NCBI GenBank assembly: GCA_016165875.1
Contig: JABBOT010000014.1
Span: forward strand, 9,533,489 to 9,597,488
Direction: 5' to 3'
Length of the DNA: 64,000 nt
From: Acanthopleura granulata
Lineage: Eukaryota > Mollusca > Polyplacophora > Chitonida > Chitonidae
Below are positions 1 to 11,986 of this stretch, in pieces. The notes beneath the pieces were generated by a model. That model made no database searches, was not told the origin of the DNA, and was given only the letters and a program-made list of their open reading frames with translations. Position 1 is the first letter of the stretch. Every line of letters starts with the position of its first letter. The position numbers were made by a program, and so were the translations under genes.

Positions 1-679
1 AATAGAAAAGGAGAAAATCGCAGTTCTTTCGTTGAGTTCATTTATTATGTGCATGACCATTGATATGGGAAATATAACCGTGTTTCAGTATTGGTAAGTT
101 TAATCCTGCCCGAAACATGATTTCCTAATGACAAGAAAGGCTGTGACCTTTGACTTAAACAAAGTCAGATGAAAGCAGGCAAGGTCAAGCTGTAATGTAA
201 TGGCGAATGTGACTACATATCCCCATGATGAAGTTCAGCTATGAACGATTTTCTCTGGACATATAAACCGTGGAAAAACCACAGGAAAAAGCTGTGGATT
301 AATGGACTCATTATATTGTTAATTCAGAGACGATCTCTGGTTTCACTGAAATAGCAAAGAGAAAAATGCCATGGGTTGATGGACTCGTTCATTTATTTCA
401 TAGCTGAATTTGGAGAAATCTAAAAATAGTGGTGACAGAAGAATATCCAAATGGAGTAAAAGTGGCGAAAAAGGTGCAAGAAAGGTCGAAATTTCTGTCA
501 GGTGGATAAGTGGGTAAAAGGAGAAAAGAAATTGAAAGAAATGGCGGAAAGGGTAATGATACCTATGAGCGGCGACACCTGTGTTATAAGAAGAGAGTGA
601 AGAAGGGCAAGCACAACTCCTAACAAACACCACCCACCTTCCTCACCTTGTGTATTTCAAGCTATACGGATCATTGCCG

Positions 680-973
680 CTGGCGACGCTGTCATAAAGT
701 ATTTGAAGGCTATTGGCCTGTATCATAAAATATAAATTTTATTTTCATACATACTCGTCATAAACCTTTCTTAATATACTGGTTTTCGAGTTTTAGCTGT
801 TTTGTTTTTCTTACCTGATTTTAATCATGTCCGTACGTTTTTGATTTGTTTTTAATGTTCTCACATCCCTATCCAAAACCTGAACCGTCTCGTGGCGAGA
901 ACATTGTTCTCGCCACGATATGGCTGAGATATTGCCGATGTGGCGTTAAGCCATAATCATTCATTCATTCATT
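680..973 (+). mobile_element. LINE 3' end fragment, array unit 1
   Basis: Matches the 3' end of the LINE at 21.1-26.96 kb, from just past the ORF2 stop region through the 3' UTR to a (cattcatt)n tail ending at 973. Its left edge is the array duplication breakpoint, where A (ending ttgccg) meets the LINE with about 2 bp of microhomology. Confidence 0.9.
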
Positions 974-1798
974 AATCTCAAGACAACGTCTCGATAGGGT
1001 GTGATCAGAAATATGCTAATAGTGGAGTTCGAACAGGGCATAACTGTTGACATTGACGGTGAGGTGTGCACGGTTATTTCCGTCCTTAAGCACAAACCAG
1101 CGCGGTTGGAGCGGCCCACATCCATGTCCCGGTAGATCTCAGTCGGCCTTTCTTGCAAAAGTTAGACCTCAGATGCAAGACAGTCCTTTGGATGGCACTC
1201 AAGCAGTGTTTGCGTCAACTTCTACAGGCCAATCACTGTCCTCTCAGAGTGTAATAAAAGAAATCAACCACTTCTTCCCTGGTCTGAAATTTACACCTAC
1301 CCTAGCCAGAAAAACCATGAGGACGGTCCTGGGGACGGCGCGTCCAGAAGTCCGCCCAGACCTGGCTGTTGCCATGGCGCACACCTCAAAAACTGCGGAC
1401 GATTACTACAATCTCGACTCATGACAGATGTTCTGGGTGACCCCTCCATCGCAGGGAAGAAGACCACGGAGGACAGCCGCTTCTCCGTCAAAATGATGAA
1501 GACGACCCCGGAAAGGGAACACCAGGGGCCTGAGCAGTTTCAGGCGGATACGTCTTGTGTGACCGCCTCCAGTTCCTCTGAATTGCTCCCCGGGCGGCGA
1601 TCCTTCAGCCGTGAAGACGACCGGAGGTTGCGAAGTATATTTGCGGAGGAGATCCGTGATCACAACCCTCCAAGGAAGAGTGACATTCGTAACGTGCTGA
1701 TGGAGAATGCAAGCTTGGACATGCTATCTCGGTACAGCGAGAAGGAAATTGTAGATCAAGTGAGGTCCATTATAAGGGGTCTTAAGGTGTTACATTAA
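974..1798 (+). pseudogene. tyrosine recombinase catalytic fragment, array unit 1
   Basis: Begins straight after the LINE tail. Early codons give a segment with RSGVIRNM-like spacing (candidate catalytic Arg I) and a KHK strand. After a frame change comes KVRPQMQDSPLDG, then a TPTLARKTMRT stretch (candidate Arg II box) and MAHTSKTADDYY, which fits the His/Tyr end of a tyrosine recombinase. A 34-bp deletion just after that Tyr shifts frame, and the C-terminal part continues in another frame to a stop at 1798. That tail (SREDDRRLRSIFAEEI onward) looks like a small helical DNA-binding module. The N-terminal half of the enzyme is missing. The family assignment comes from motif order, not from alignment; a Crypton-like or related eukaryotic recombinase is likeliest. 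Confidence 0.6.
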
Positions 1799-1895
1799 GA
1801 ACTATGTACACTTGGGCAGTGTCTCTATCAATATCTGTTTAACAAGAGGAAACTTTCAGTTCTTCGCGTGAGACAATAAGATGACTTGTTGAAAA

Positions 1896-2075
1896 TTTAT
1901 TTGTTTATTTAATTGGTGTTTAACGCCGTACTCAAGAATATTTCGCTTATACGACGGCGGCCAGCATTATGGTGTGAGGAAACCGGGCAGAGCCCGGAGG
2001 AAACCCACGACCATCCTCAGGTTGCTGGCAGACCTTCCCAATTATGGCCAGAGAGGAAGCCCGTGTGAAGAATAC
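1896..2075 (-). mobile_element. SINE, minus strand, array unit 1
   Basis: Read on the minus strand it runs from a region rich in ctgcccggtttcctc through the block gtataagcgaaatattcttg to a tail of taaat repeats. This is the same 3' domain as in the SINEs at 56.7 and 61.1 kb. The tRNA head is missing. Confidence 0.8.
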
Positions 2076-2991
2076 TTAATATGTGATCAAAATATGGATA
2101 TGTTAGTTGATATGTGATAAAGGAAAGGTCCACTACGTACACTTACACGGGCTTAATGGAGAGTAAAAATCGTCGTTCTTGTTGTAATAATCAGATGACC
2201 CTTTGATAATTTCAGAAGAGTTTATATGTGATAAATATTCACGTTAATTGATATATGATAAAGGAAAGGTCCACTATGTACGTTTGGCCAGTGTTTGTAA
2301 ATATATGAGCTTAATAGAAAAGGAGAAAATCGCAGTTCTTTCGTTGAGTTCATTTATTATGTGCATGACCATTGATATGGGAAATATAACCGTGTTTCAG
2401 TATTGGTAAGTTTAATCCTGCCCGAAACATGATTTCCTAATGACAAGAAAGGCTGTGACCTTTGACTTAAACAAAGTCAGATGAAAGCAGGCAAGGTCAA
2501 GCTGTAATGTAATGGCGAATGTGACTACATATCCCCATGATGAAGTTCAGCTATGAACGATTTTCTCTGGACATATAAACCGTGGAAAAACCACAGGAAA
2601 AAGCTGTGGATTAATGGACTCATTATATTGTTAATTCAGAGACGATCTCTGGTTTCACTGAAATAGCAAAGAGAAAAATGCCATGGGTTGATGGACTCGT
2701 TCATTTATTTCATAGCTGAATTTGGAGAAATCAAAAAATAGTGGTGACAGAAGAATATCCAAATGGAGTAAAAGTGGCGAAAAAGGTGCAAGAAAGGTCG
2801 AAATTTCTGTCAGGTGGATAAGTGGGTAAAAGGAGAAAAGAAATTGAAAGAAATGGCGGAAAGGGTAATGATACCTATGAGCGGCGACACCTGTGTTATA
2901 AGAAGAGAGTGAAGAAGGGCAAGCACAACTCCTAACAAACACCACCCACCTTCCTCACCTTGTGTATTTCAAGCTATACGGATCATTGCCG

Positions 2992-3285
2992 CTGGCGACG
3001 CTGTCATAAAGTATTTGAAGGCTATTGGCCTGTATCATAAAATATAAATTTTATTTTCATACATACTCGTCATAAACCTTTCTTAATATACTGGTTTTCG
3101 AGTTTTAGCTGTTTTGTTTTTCTTACCTGATTTTAATCATGTCCGTACGTTTTTGATTTGTTTTTAATGTTCTCACATCCCTATCCAAAACCTGAACCGT
3201 CTCGTGGCGAGAACATTGTTCTCGCCACGATATGGCTGAGATATTGCCGATGTGGCGTTAAGCCATAATCATTCATTCATTCATT
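2992..3285 (+). mobile_element. LINE 3' end fragment, array unit 2
   Basis: Copy of the fragment at 680-973, ending in the same short attc-repeat tail and followed by the same recombinase sequence. Confidence 0.9.
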
Positions 3286-4106
3286 AATCTCAAGACAACG
3301 TCTCGATAGGGTGTGATCAGAAATATGCTAATAGTGGAGTTCGAACAGGGCATAACTGTTGACATTGACGGTGAGGTGTGCACGGTTATTTCCGTCCTTA
3401 AGCACAAACCAGCGCGGTTGGAGCGGCCCACATCCATGTCCCGGTAGATCTCAGTCGGCCTTTCTTGCAAAAGTTAGACCTCAGATGCAAGACAGTCCTT
3501 TGGATGGCACTCAAGCAGTGTTTGCGTCAACTTCTACAGGCCAATCACTGTCCTCTCAGAGTGTAATAAAAGAAATCAACCACTTCTTCCCTGGTCTGAA
3601 ATTTACACCTACCCTAGCCAGAAAAACCATGAGGACGGTCCTGGGGACGGCGCGTCCAGAAGTCCGCCCAGACCTGGCTGTTGCCATGGCGCACACCTCA
3701 AAAACTGCGGACGATTACTACAATCTGCATGACAGATGTTCTGGGTGACCCCTCCATCGCAGGGAAGAAGACCACGGAGGACAGCCGCTTCTCCGTCAAA
3801 ATGATGAAGACGACCCCGGAAAGGGAACACCAGGGGCCTGAGCAGTTTCAGGCGGATACGTCTTGTGTGACCGCCTCCAGTTCCTCTGAATTGCTCCCCG
3901 GGCGGCGATCCTTCAGCCGTGAAGACGACCGGAGGTTGCGAAGTATATTTGCGGAGGAGATCCGTGATCACAACCCTCCAAGGAAGAGTGACATTCGTAA
4001 CGTGCTGATGGAGAATGCAAGCTTGGACATGCTATCTCGGTACAGCGAGAAGGAAATTGTAGATCAAGTGAGGTCCATTATAAGGGGTCTTAAGGTGTTA
4101 CATTAA
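3286..4106 (+). pseudogene. tyrosine recombinase catalytic fragment, array unit 2
   Basis: Same gene fragment as at 974-1798. This copy has its own 38-bp deletion, overlapping but not identical to the one in unit 1, just after the YYNL Tyr motif. It therefore breaks frame at the same place by an independent event. The stop follows GLKVLH at 4106. Confidence 0.6.
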
Positions 4107-4203
4107 GAACTATGTACACTTGGGCAGTGTCTCTATCAATATCTGTTTAACAAGAGGAAACTTTCAGTTCTTCGCGTGAGACAATAAGATGACTTGTTGA
4201 AAA

Positions 4204-4383
4204 TTTATTTGTTTATTTAATTGGTGTTTAACGCCGTACTCAAGAATATTTCGCTTATACGACGGCGGCCAGCATTATGGTGTGAGGAAACCGGGCAGAG
4301 CCCGGAGGAAACCCACGACCATCCTCAGGTTGCTGGCAGACCTTCCCAATTATGGCCAGAGAGGAAGCCCGTGTGAAGAATAC
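4204..4383 (-). mobile_element. SINE, minus strand, array unit 2
   Basis: Copy of the headless SINE at 1896-2075, carried by the tandem duplication. Confidence 0.8.
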
Positions 4384-5299
4384 TTAATATGTGATCAAAA
4401 TATGGATATGTTAGTTGATATGTGATAAAGGAAAGGTCCACTACGTACACTTACACGGGCTTAATGGAGAGTAAAAATCGTCGTTCTTGTTGTAATAATC
4501 AGATGACTCTTTGATAATTTCAGAAGAGTTTATATGTGATAAATATTCACGTTAATTGATATATGATAAAGGAAAGGTCCACTATGTACGTTTGGCCAGT
4601 GTTTGTAAATATATGAGCTTAATAGAAAAGGAGAAAATCGCAGTTCTTTCGTTGAGTTCATTTATTGTGTGCATGACCATTGATATGGGAAATATAACCG
4701 TGTTTCAGTATTGGTAAGTTTAATCCTGCCCGAAACATGATTTCCTAATGACAAGAAAGGCTGTGACCTTTGACTTAAACAAAGTCAGATGAAAGCAGGC
4801 AAGGTCAAGCTGTAATGTAATGGCGAATGTGACTACATATCCCCATGATGAAGTTCAGCTATGAACGATTTTCTCTGGACATATAAACCGTGGAAAAACC
4901 ACAGGAAAAAGCTGTGGATTAATGGACTCATTATATTGTTAATTCAGAGACGATCTCTGGTTTCACTGAAATAGCAAAGAGAAAAATGCCATGGGTTGAT
5001 GGACTCGTTCATTTATTTCATAGCTGAATTTGGAGAAATCTAAAAATAGTGGTGACAGAAGAATATCCAAATGGAGTAAAAGTGGCGAAAAAGGTGCAAG
5101 AAAGGTCGAAATTTCTGTCAGGTGGATAAGTGGGTAAAAGGAGAAAAGAAATTGAAAGAAATGGCGGAAAGGGTAATGATACCTATGAGCGGCGACACCT
5201 GTGTTATAAGAAGAGAGTGAAGAAGGGCAAGCACAACTCCTAACAAACACCACCCACCTTCCTCACCTTGTGTATTTCAAGCTATACGGATCATTGCCG

Positions 5300-5593
5300 C
5301 TGGCGACGCTGTCATAAAGTATTTGAAGGCTATTGGCCTGTATCATAAAATATAAATTTTATTTTCATACATACTCGTCATAAACCTTTCTTAATATACT
5401 GGTTTTCGAGTTTTAGCTGTTTTGTTTTTCTTACCTGATTTTAATCATGTCCGTACGTTTTTGATTTGTTTTTAATGTTCTCACATCCCTATCCAAAACC
5501 TGAACCGTCTCGTGGCGAGAACATTGTTCTCGCCACGATATGGCTGAGATATTGCCGATGTGGCGTTAAGCCATAATCATTCATTCATTCATT
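5300..5593 (+). mobile_element. LINE 3' end fragment, array unit 3
   Basis: Third copy of the LINE 3' fragment, again directly followed by recombinase sequence. Confidence 0.9.
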
Positions 5594-6452
5594 AATCTCA
5601 AGACAACGTCTCGATAGGGTGTGATCAGAAATATGCTAATAGTGGAGTTCGAACAGGGCATAACTGTTGACATTGACGGTGAGGTGTGCACGGTTATTTC
5701 CGTCCTTAAGCACAAACCAGCGGGGTTGGAGCGGCCCACATCCATGTCCCGGTAGATCTCAGTCGGCCTTTCTTGCAAAAGTTAGACCTCAGATGCAAGA
5801 CAGTCCTTTGGATGGCACTCAAGCAGTGTTTGCGTCAACTTCTACACGCCAATCACTGTCCTCTCAGAGTGTAATAAAAGAAATCAACCACTTCTTCCCT
5901 GGTCTGAAATTTACACCTACCCTAGCCAGAAAAACCATGAGGACGGTCCTGGGGACGGCGCGTCCAGAAGTCCGCCCAGACCTGGCTGTTGCCATGGCGC
6001 ACACCTCAAAAACTGCGGACGATTACTACAATCTGCAGGACAGGGTCATGGCGACAGCCAGGGCTGGTCGACTCATGACAGATGTTCTGGGTGACCCCTC
6101 CATCGCAGGGAAGAAGACCACGGAGGACAGCCGCTTCTCCGTCAAAATGATGAAGACGACCCCGGAAAGGGAACACCAGGGGCCTGAGCAGTTTCAGGCG
6201 GATACGTCTTGTGTGACCGCCTCCAGTTCCTCTGAATTGCTCCCCGGGCGGCGATCCTTCAGCCGTGAAGACGACCGGAGGTTGCGAAGTATATTTGCGG
6301 AGGAGATCCGTGATCACAACCCTCCAAGGAAGAGTGACATTCGTAACGTGCTGATGGAGAATGCAAGCTTGGACATGCTATCTCGGTACCGCGAGAAGGA
6401 AATTGTAGATCAAGTGAGGTCCATTATAAGGGGTCTTAAGGTGTTACATTAA
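5594..6452 (+). pseudogene. tyrosine recombinase catalytic fragment, array unit 3 (longest frame)
   Basis: This copy keeps the 34-38 bp missing from units 1 and 2, so one frame runs from about 5770 to 6452 with no stop. It covers KVRPQMQDSPLDG, the candidate Arg II box (LARKTMRT), MAHTSKTADDYY with candidate His and nucleophilic Tyr, a linker, and the C-terminal helical module SREDDRRLRSIF...EKEIVDQVRSIIRGL. The open frame continues left to 5667, but that part is out of register with the catalytic-domain start, so a small indel near 5720-5770 separates the first catalytic segment. No start codon or N-terminal domain belongs to it. It resembles catalytic C-termini of eukaryotic tyrosine recombinases with an added DNA-binding-like tail; expression is doubtful. 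Confidence 0.6.
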
Positions 6453-6549
6453 GAACTATGTACACTTGGGCAGTGTCTCTATCAATATCTGTTTAACAAG
6501 AGGAAACTTTCAGTTCTTCGCGTGAGACAATAAGATGACTTGTTGAAAA

Positions 6550-6729
6550 TTTATTTGTTTATTTAATTGGTGTTTAACGCCGTACTCAAGAATATTTCGC
6601 TTATACGACGGCGGCCAGCATTATGGTGTGAGGAAACCGGGCAGAGCCCGGAGGAAACCCACGACCATCCTCAGGTTGCTGGCAGACCTTCCCAATTATG
6701 GCCAGAGAGGAAGCCCGTGTGAAGAATAC
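6550..6729 (-). mobile_element. SINE, minus strand, array unit 3
   Basis: Copy of the headless SINE at 1896-2075, carried by the tandem duplication. Confidence 0.8.
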
Positions 6730-7645
6730 TTAATATGTGATCAAAATATGGATATGTTAGTTGATATGTGATAAAGGAAAGGTCCACTACGTACACTTAC
6801 ACGGGCTTAATGGAGAGTAAAAATCGTCGTTCTTGTTGTAATAATCAGATGACTCTTTGATAATTTCAGAAGAGTTTATATGTGATAAATATTCACGTTA
6901 ATTGATATATGATAAAGGAAAGGTCCACTATGTACGTTTGGCCAGTGTTTGTAAATATATGAGCTTAATAGAAAAGGAGAAAATCGCAGTTCTTTCGTTG
7001 AGTTCATTTATTATGTGCATGACCATTGATATGGGAAATATAACCGTGTTTCAGTATTGGTAAGTTTAATCCTGCCCGAAACATGATTTCCTAATGACAA
7101 GAAAGGCTGTGACCTTTGACTTAAACAAAGTCAGATGAAAGCAGGCAAGGTCAAGCTGTAATGTAATGGCGAATGTGACTACATATCCCCATGATGAAGT
7201 TCAGCTATGAACGATTTTCTCTGGACATATAAACCGTGGAAAAACCACAGGAAAAAGCTGTGGATTAATGGACTCATTATATTGTTAATTCAGAGACGAT
7301 CTCTGGTTTCACTGAAATAGCAAAGAGAAAAATGCCATGGGTTGATGGACTCGTTCATTTATTTCATAGCTGAATTTGGAGAAATCTAAAAATAGTGGTG
7401 ACAGAAGAATATCCAAATGGAGTAAAAGTGGCGAAAAAGGTGCAAGAAAGGTCGAAATTTCTGTCAGGTGGATAAGTGGGTAAAAGGAGAAAAGAAATTG
7501 AAAGAAATGGCGGAAAGGGTAATGATACCTATGAGCGGCGACACCTGTGTTATAAGAAGAGAGTGAAGAAGGGCAAGCACAACTCCTAACAAACACCACC
7601 CACCTTCCTCACCTTGTGTATTTCAAGCTATACGGATCATTGCCG

Positions 7646-9449
7646 ACATGCTTATATTGTAACACCTCCTACTCGCCTTCCACTCACCTTGGTGCCATCA
7701 AACTCCGTAGGTCACTAGCACAGTTAGTTTTCCACTTACCTGTTAAATTTCACTACCATCGCACCGTAATTAAGGGGAAACCGTACTCCACACGGACACC
7801 ACCCCCATTTATCCACGCATGTGCATGTAGGCCATTAAGTACACCATGGCAATAAATTAGCCAATACTACCTTCCACTCGTTCGAATTCCACCAAACTCA
7901 CTCTGCTGGTAGAAACGTCCCTTTAGTGCCCACCTGTCAAGTTTCAAGTTCCATTCCATGGATGACTAAGGCCCTAATCACTTGCCATCAGCCGGCTTAT
8001 CTCTTAACACAGGAGTTGAGACAACTCTTATGGGGTTCACGTTAGCACAAACTTTAAAAATTCATATAAAATTCTCTAATTCACTCACGGACTTGAACTT
8101 TGAGTATGTGATAGCCTGGACATTTACAAGTTGATCCCTGACCTCCTCATTGACCTCCGACCTACTTTTCGGACACCCCATTCCAAATGCACCCGTTATA
8201 AACAAAATGAAAGCACAGAAATCAAGGTCAAGATAGAACGCAAACTCATTGGGGCGTCCAGCGGTACCTAGCCCATTGACCGCCACCCACTCCCAACATG
8301 TGATTTTTACGTCAAACACCAAAATTGTTTTTAATTTTCAAGGTCAAGGTCAAAATGGATCCCGGAATCACGAGCACCGACGTCGATTACTCCTAGGTAG
8401 AACCCACTCCCGGTCCGGTCCGCCAATTCCAAAAGGCCGAAATTCAAGATGGCCGACTGCAAAACAGATCAACGGCCCAAAATTGATCCAAACCTTCGTC
8501 GAGCCGGTCAAGTTTGGTACCGTCGGAAAGCTCTCGTCAAGATCTAGGTGCCTGTGAAATTTGGGCCGGATCGAGCGGAAATTGCTCTCGTGCTGTCATT
8601 CTCACGAAAACGGTGGTGTAGCTGGTATGCCCGCGAGCAAGGGAAAAACCTGGAAAAACAGAGAGCAAGTCGACCGCCATTTTGGAGGTCAAAATGGAAG
8701 CCTAGATCAAAACCGACCTCGGATACTGCATCTGCGACACCAATTACCCCCTGGGGCAAAGTTTGAGGTCAATCGTCGAAAAAAAGGCTTTCCACCCATT
8801 TTTCGCCGATTAGGCAATTTGAAGCGTCCGCCCAACATGGCACTCAATAGTGGACATATGTGGACGTCCACTGCTTAGAGGGCCCCAAAGTGGCTACTAG
8901 GTGGCGACTTGCTACTCACTGTGGACGCGGCGGAATCATATGTTATTATACACTCAGTTAGCTCGGAGAGGTGAACACGTACAGCATACATGTTAACCAT
9001 AAACGCAGCATTATGCAAAACATTTAATTATACATTTAGGCTCTTACCTTGATATAACAACAAATACTTGCAAAATTACATCACTGCTCATCATGCAGGC
9101 TGACCATAACGTCAAAGGCAGGCAAAATAATACTGGCTACGGCTTCGAAAGCAATCTGGAACGCTGAGCTATACCAGTGCCTCTATTTTCCGCGCGCGAA
9201 ATCTGAGAAGGGGCGGTAACCTTACATACTTATTGTGACGAACTGTCACAAGAATCCCTAGTTTTTTCTTTTCTTTTAAAGCTCATGGAAGGGAAAATCA
9301 AATGATCTGGGTTGATTGGGAGTGGATAGCACCCGTGTAGTGCGAGTACGCTGTGGGGTTATTTGGGACCCAGATGTCGAAGGCGGATTGTCAGCGCATT
9401 GACGGTTTTCTTCGACAGCCTCTGCCGGAGGAGAATTTCTAGCGTGGTT
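7646..9449. other. gene-free spacer between array and Harbinger
   Basis: No gene is recognised. From about 8330 to 8850 there are irregular short recurrences of tcaaaatgg and aagatggccg, giving overlapping open frames on both strands without any domain. This looks like an old degenerate repeat. Confidence 0.5.
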
Positions 9450-9452
9450 TTA

Positions 9453-9494
9453 AGCGGCCCATACACGGATCAATTATATTGCACAATAGTATTG
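9453..9494 (+). repeat. Harbinger left terminal inverted repeat
   Basis: About 42 bp, inverted relative to 12684-12724 with one mismatch and a 1-bp indel. The left TTA duplication lies at 9450-9452. Confidence 0.9.
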
Positions 9495-9692
9495 TGTGAA
9501 CTGGCATTGCGCAATTATATTGACCGTGTGTGGGTGATATTGCAGACTTGCGCAATCATATTGTGCAAGTCTCACAATTTCAAAATCCAGTAGAAATTTT
9601 CAGACTTGCGCAATCATTTGATTGACGGTGTGTGGCATTGCTCAATTATATTGAGCAATATTCATTTGAAGGGACAACTTTCTACTTTAAAC

Positions 9693-11986
9693 ATGACCAC
9701 TACCCAAGAGAAGAAATTCTTGTTGGAGTGTATAGAACTCTATCGGGAACATCCCGTACTCTGGAATATTAAGAGCAAAGATTACAGCAATCGGAGAATG
9801 AAAGAGGAGGCATATAGAGTACTTGTAACAAAATTCAAAGAGAAATATCCCACTTGGGAAAAAGATGATGTGAAGAAAAAACTCAATGCCCTTCGAACCA
9901 ACTTCAGGAAGGAACTTAAGAAAGTAATGGATTCCAAAAAATCTGGTGCTGGTAGTGATGATGTGTATGAACCTACACTGTGGTATTATAATGCATTGTT
10001 ATTCCTAACGGACCAAGAACAGCCAGCGTCATCGAGAAATTCCATAGAACCTGAAGAAAACGATAAACTTGAAGAACAAATCCAGGTATGTTTTCATCTT
10101 GATATTTAACTTTATAATAATTATTACATAATTACAGTTATAGAGTTTTCTTCAATTCATTTACATTGGGCCGTATTCATAAATCGGGATCAAGTCGAGA
10201 TCATTTACCGATCGCGCGATATTTTCGATCGGAGCCAATTTTTTATTGTAAATATGCCAAAGTTTGTGAGCTTTGTGCTTGACGGACAACCACATTTTCT
10301 TGTTCCGGACTCCAAAAGTTACATATTTCATCATATGAAATTGATTATAAACCCAGCATAAATATTACAATCAACGCGGATCGATTACATACAGTTACTG
10401 GTATTTTTCTGCTGAGAATCTGAGATCTGAGGTCATAAAATTTGATCTCGACTAAATACCATGCATTCCACGAGTCTATCAAGCAAACCTTGGTGTATTT
10501 ACAATTAGAAATTGGCCCCAATCGAGCTTGGTCACAATTCATGAATACGGACCATTATCCTCGGTGGAGTTCACTGTTTTTTAATTACTATGGTTACACA
10601 TACAAGAGTGTAGCAATGTTTGTTATTCATCTGATTCCTCTTTTATTTCAACCATGTGCAGCGTTCTCTTTGCCACGGGACTGCTCCTTTGCTATTGAAG
10701 TATTCCTTGTATAAATCACGGTAGTATTTTGCTTGACCCGGCGCATTCCGCCCATAGGTTGCCCGCAAACCTTCTAGGTTTCTCTGACGTTCACGCCATG
10801 ATCCTTGGTGTACGACTCCATTATCATCTTCCCAATCAACTGTCCCGGTGGTGATGTATGAAGCAGATTTTGTTTTTAAATAGTTATGAAGATAGCAACA
10901 TGTCAATGTAATTATTTGAGCTTTCTCAGGGATAAGTTTGATGGCTCGCTCAAACACCCCAAATCTGGACGCCAGAATTCCAAACACGTTTTCCACTATA
11001 CGCCGCGCTCTGCTTATACGGTAATTGTAAATGCATTGGTCAAAATCAAGTTTACCAGCACCTTCCCCGGCGTAAGGCTTCATCAAATTTTCTCCCAAGG
11101 CGAAGGCGTCATCACCGAGAAATACGTATGGCAGACATGCCTCATCGTTATCATGTAGCTTCTCCGGTGCTGGTATACAGAGTTTGTTTTCCTCCATCAT
11201 GCGACCAAATGTGCTATATGAAATAACTCCATCATCGGAAACGCGACCGTTGATGCCTGCGTCCACCATCAAAAACTCATAATTAGCATTCACCACTGCC
11301 AATAATAAAATGCTGAAAAAGGCTTTGTAGTTATAATAGAATGATCCAGAACCTGGGGGCTTTTTTATGGATACATGTTTGCCATCAATCGCTCCAATGG
11401 CATGGGGAAAGTTCCATTTACTGCGGAATTTATCAGCCTCTACCTTCCACTCATCTTCCGTCTTCGGCATCTGAAATATAGAATTTTATTGTCAATTCAG
11501 GTTGAGACAGAAGATATCGCACAACATGAACCATCAACCACACCTGGGCCTGTCCCCTCCAAAAACACACCGAAATCTCGACAAAAGCTGTCACCAGAAC
11601 AGGAACTAATGGATTTGGCATGTACACGACTTCGTGAGCCCGATGATGTTAATCTTGCCTTGGCAAAGACATGGGCCAACGAACTATCGAAAATGATACC
11701 GAATCAGGAATTATTAGCAAAACAGGCTATTAATGATATTTTATTTGAAGACCAAATGGGTACTCTACGAAGAGATAGCGTTACAATCAACCAAATGCAG
11801 CAGTTCATTTGCCGACCCGGTACCCGGTACAGCAGTGCATCTGAATCAAGTTACACTAACAACCGCCCTGATACACCATACAGCACTGTATCTGCACTAA
11901 CATACAGTCGATCCTCGACCCCTTTGCCGCCTCCTGAGGAGTCATCTTCTGGACTCGCTGATTATTTCTCTTCTTTTGTACCGTGA
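9693..11986 (+). CDS. MADF-BESS protein of the Harbinger element (two exons)
   Basis: Exon 1 is 9693-10085 (131 codons) and exon 2 is 11501-11986, joined in phase 0 by gtatgt...ttcag, giving 292 aa. Residues about 8-100 form a MADF/SANT-like domain ([17 protein letters not shown], then [17 protein letters not shown], with WYYNALLFL closing it). Exon 2 has a BESS-like helix pair ([20 protein letters not shown]) and a Ser/Thr/Pro-rich tail. In Harbinger elements this second protein is known to bind DNA and bring the transposase to the ends and into the nucleus. Here the 1.4-kb intron contains the whole second exon of the transposase on the opposite strand. The start was chosen as the first ATG before the MADF domain. 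The frame is intact. Confidence 0.85.

Larger units (their letters stand above)
1..7645. repeat. 2.3-kb tandem array, three full units plus a leading partial unit
   Basis: Near-identical units repeat at 1, 2313, 4621 and 6967; the last stops matching at 7645. Spacings are 2312, 2308 and 2346 bp. The differences are explained by two deletions (34 and 38 bp) at one spot in the recombinase segment; otherwise only a few substitutions are visible. Read in duplication phase the array is segment A (1-679), then three copies of [LINE 3' end - recombinase - SINE - spacer - A] at 680-2991, 2992-5299 and 5300-7645, then unique DNA. The LINE/A junction is therefore a duplication breakpoint, not an insertion point. 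A and the spacer (for example 2076-2312) hold no recognisable gene. High identity suggests a recent duplication or homogenisation; the array may continue left of the window. Confidence 0.95.

Noticed and set aside
343..633. 96-codon minus-strand frame repeated in all array units (also 2655, 4963, 7309)
   Set aside because: Kept in each unit only because the units are copies. It is Phe/Leu/Ser-rich from A/T-rich DNA, with no domain and no promoter context.
1406..1663. Minus-strand frames over the recombinase segment
   Set aside because: Antisense shadows of the recombinase frame; they change with each deletion.
8249..8878. Overlapping plus and minus frames of 70-105 codons
   Set aside because: Arise from a degenerate repeat rich in caaaatgg/caagatgg; no domain, starts or splice sites that make sense.
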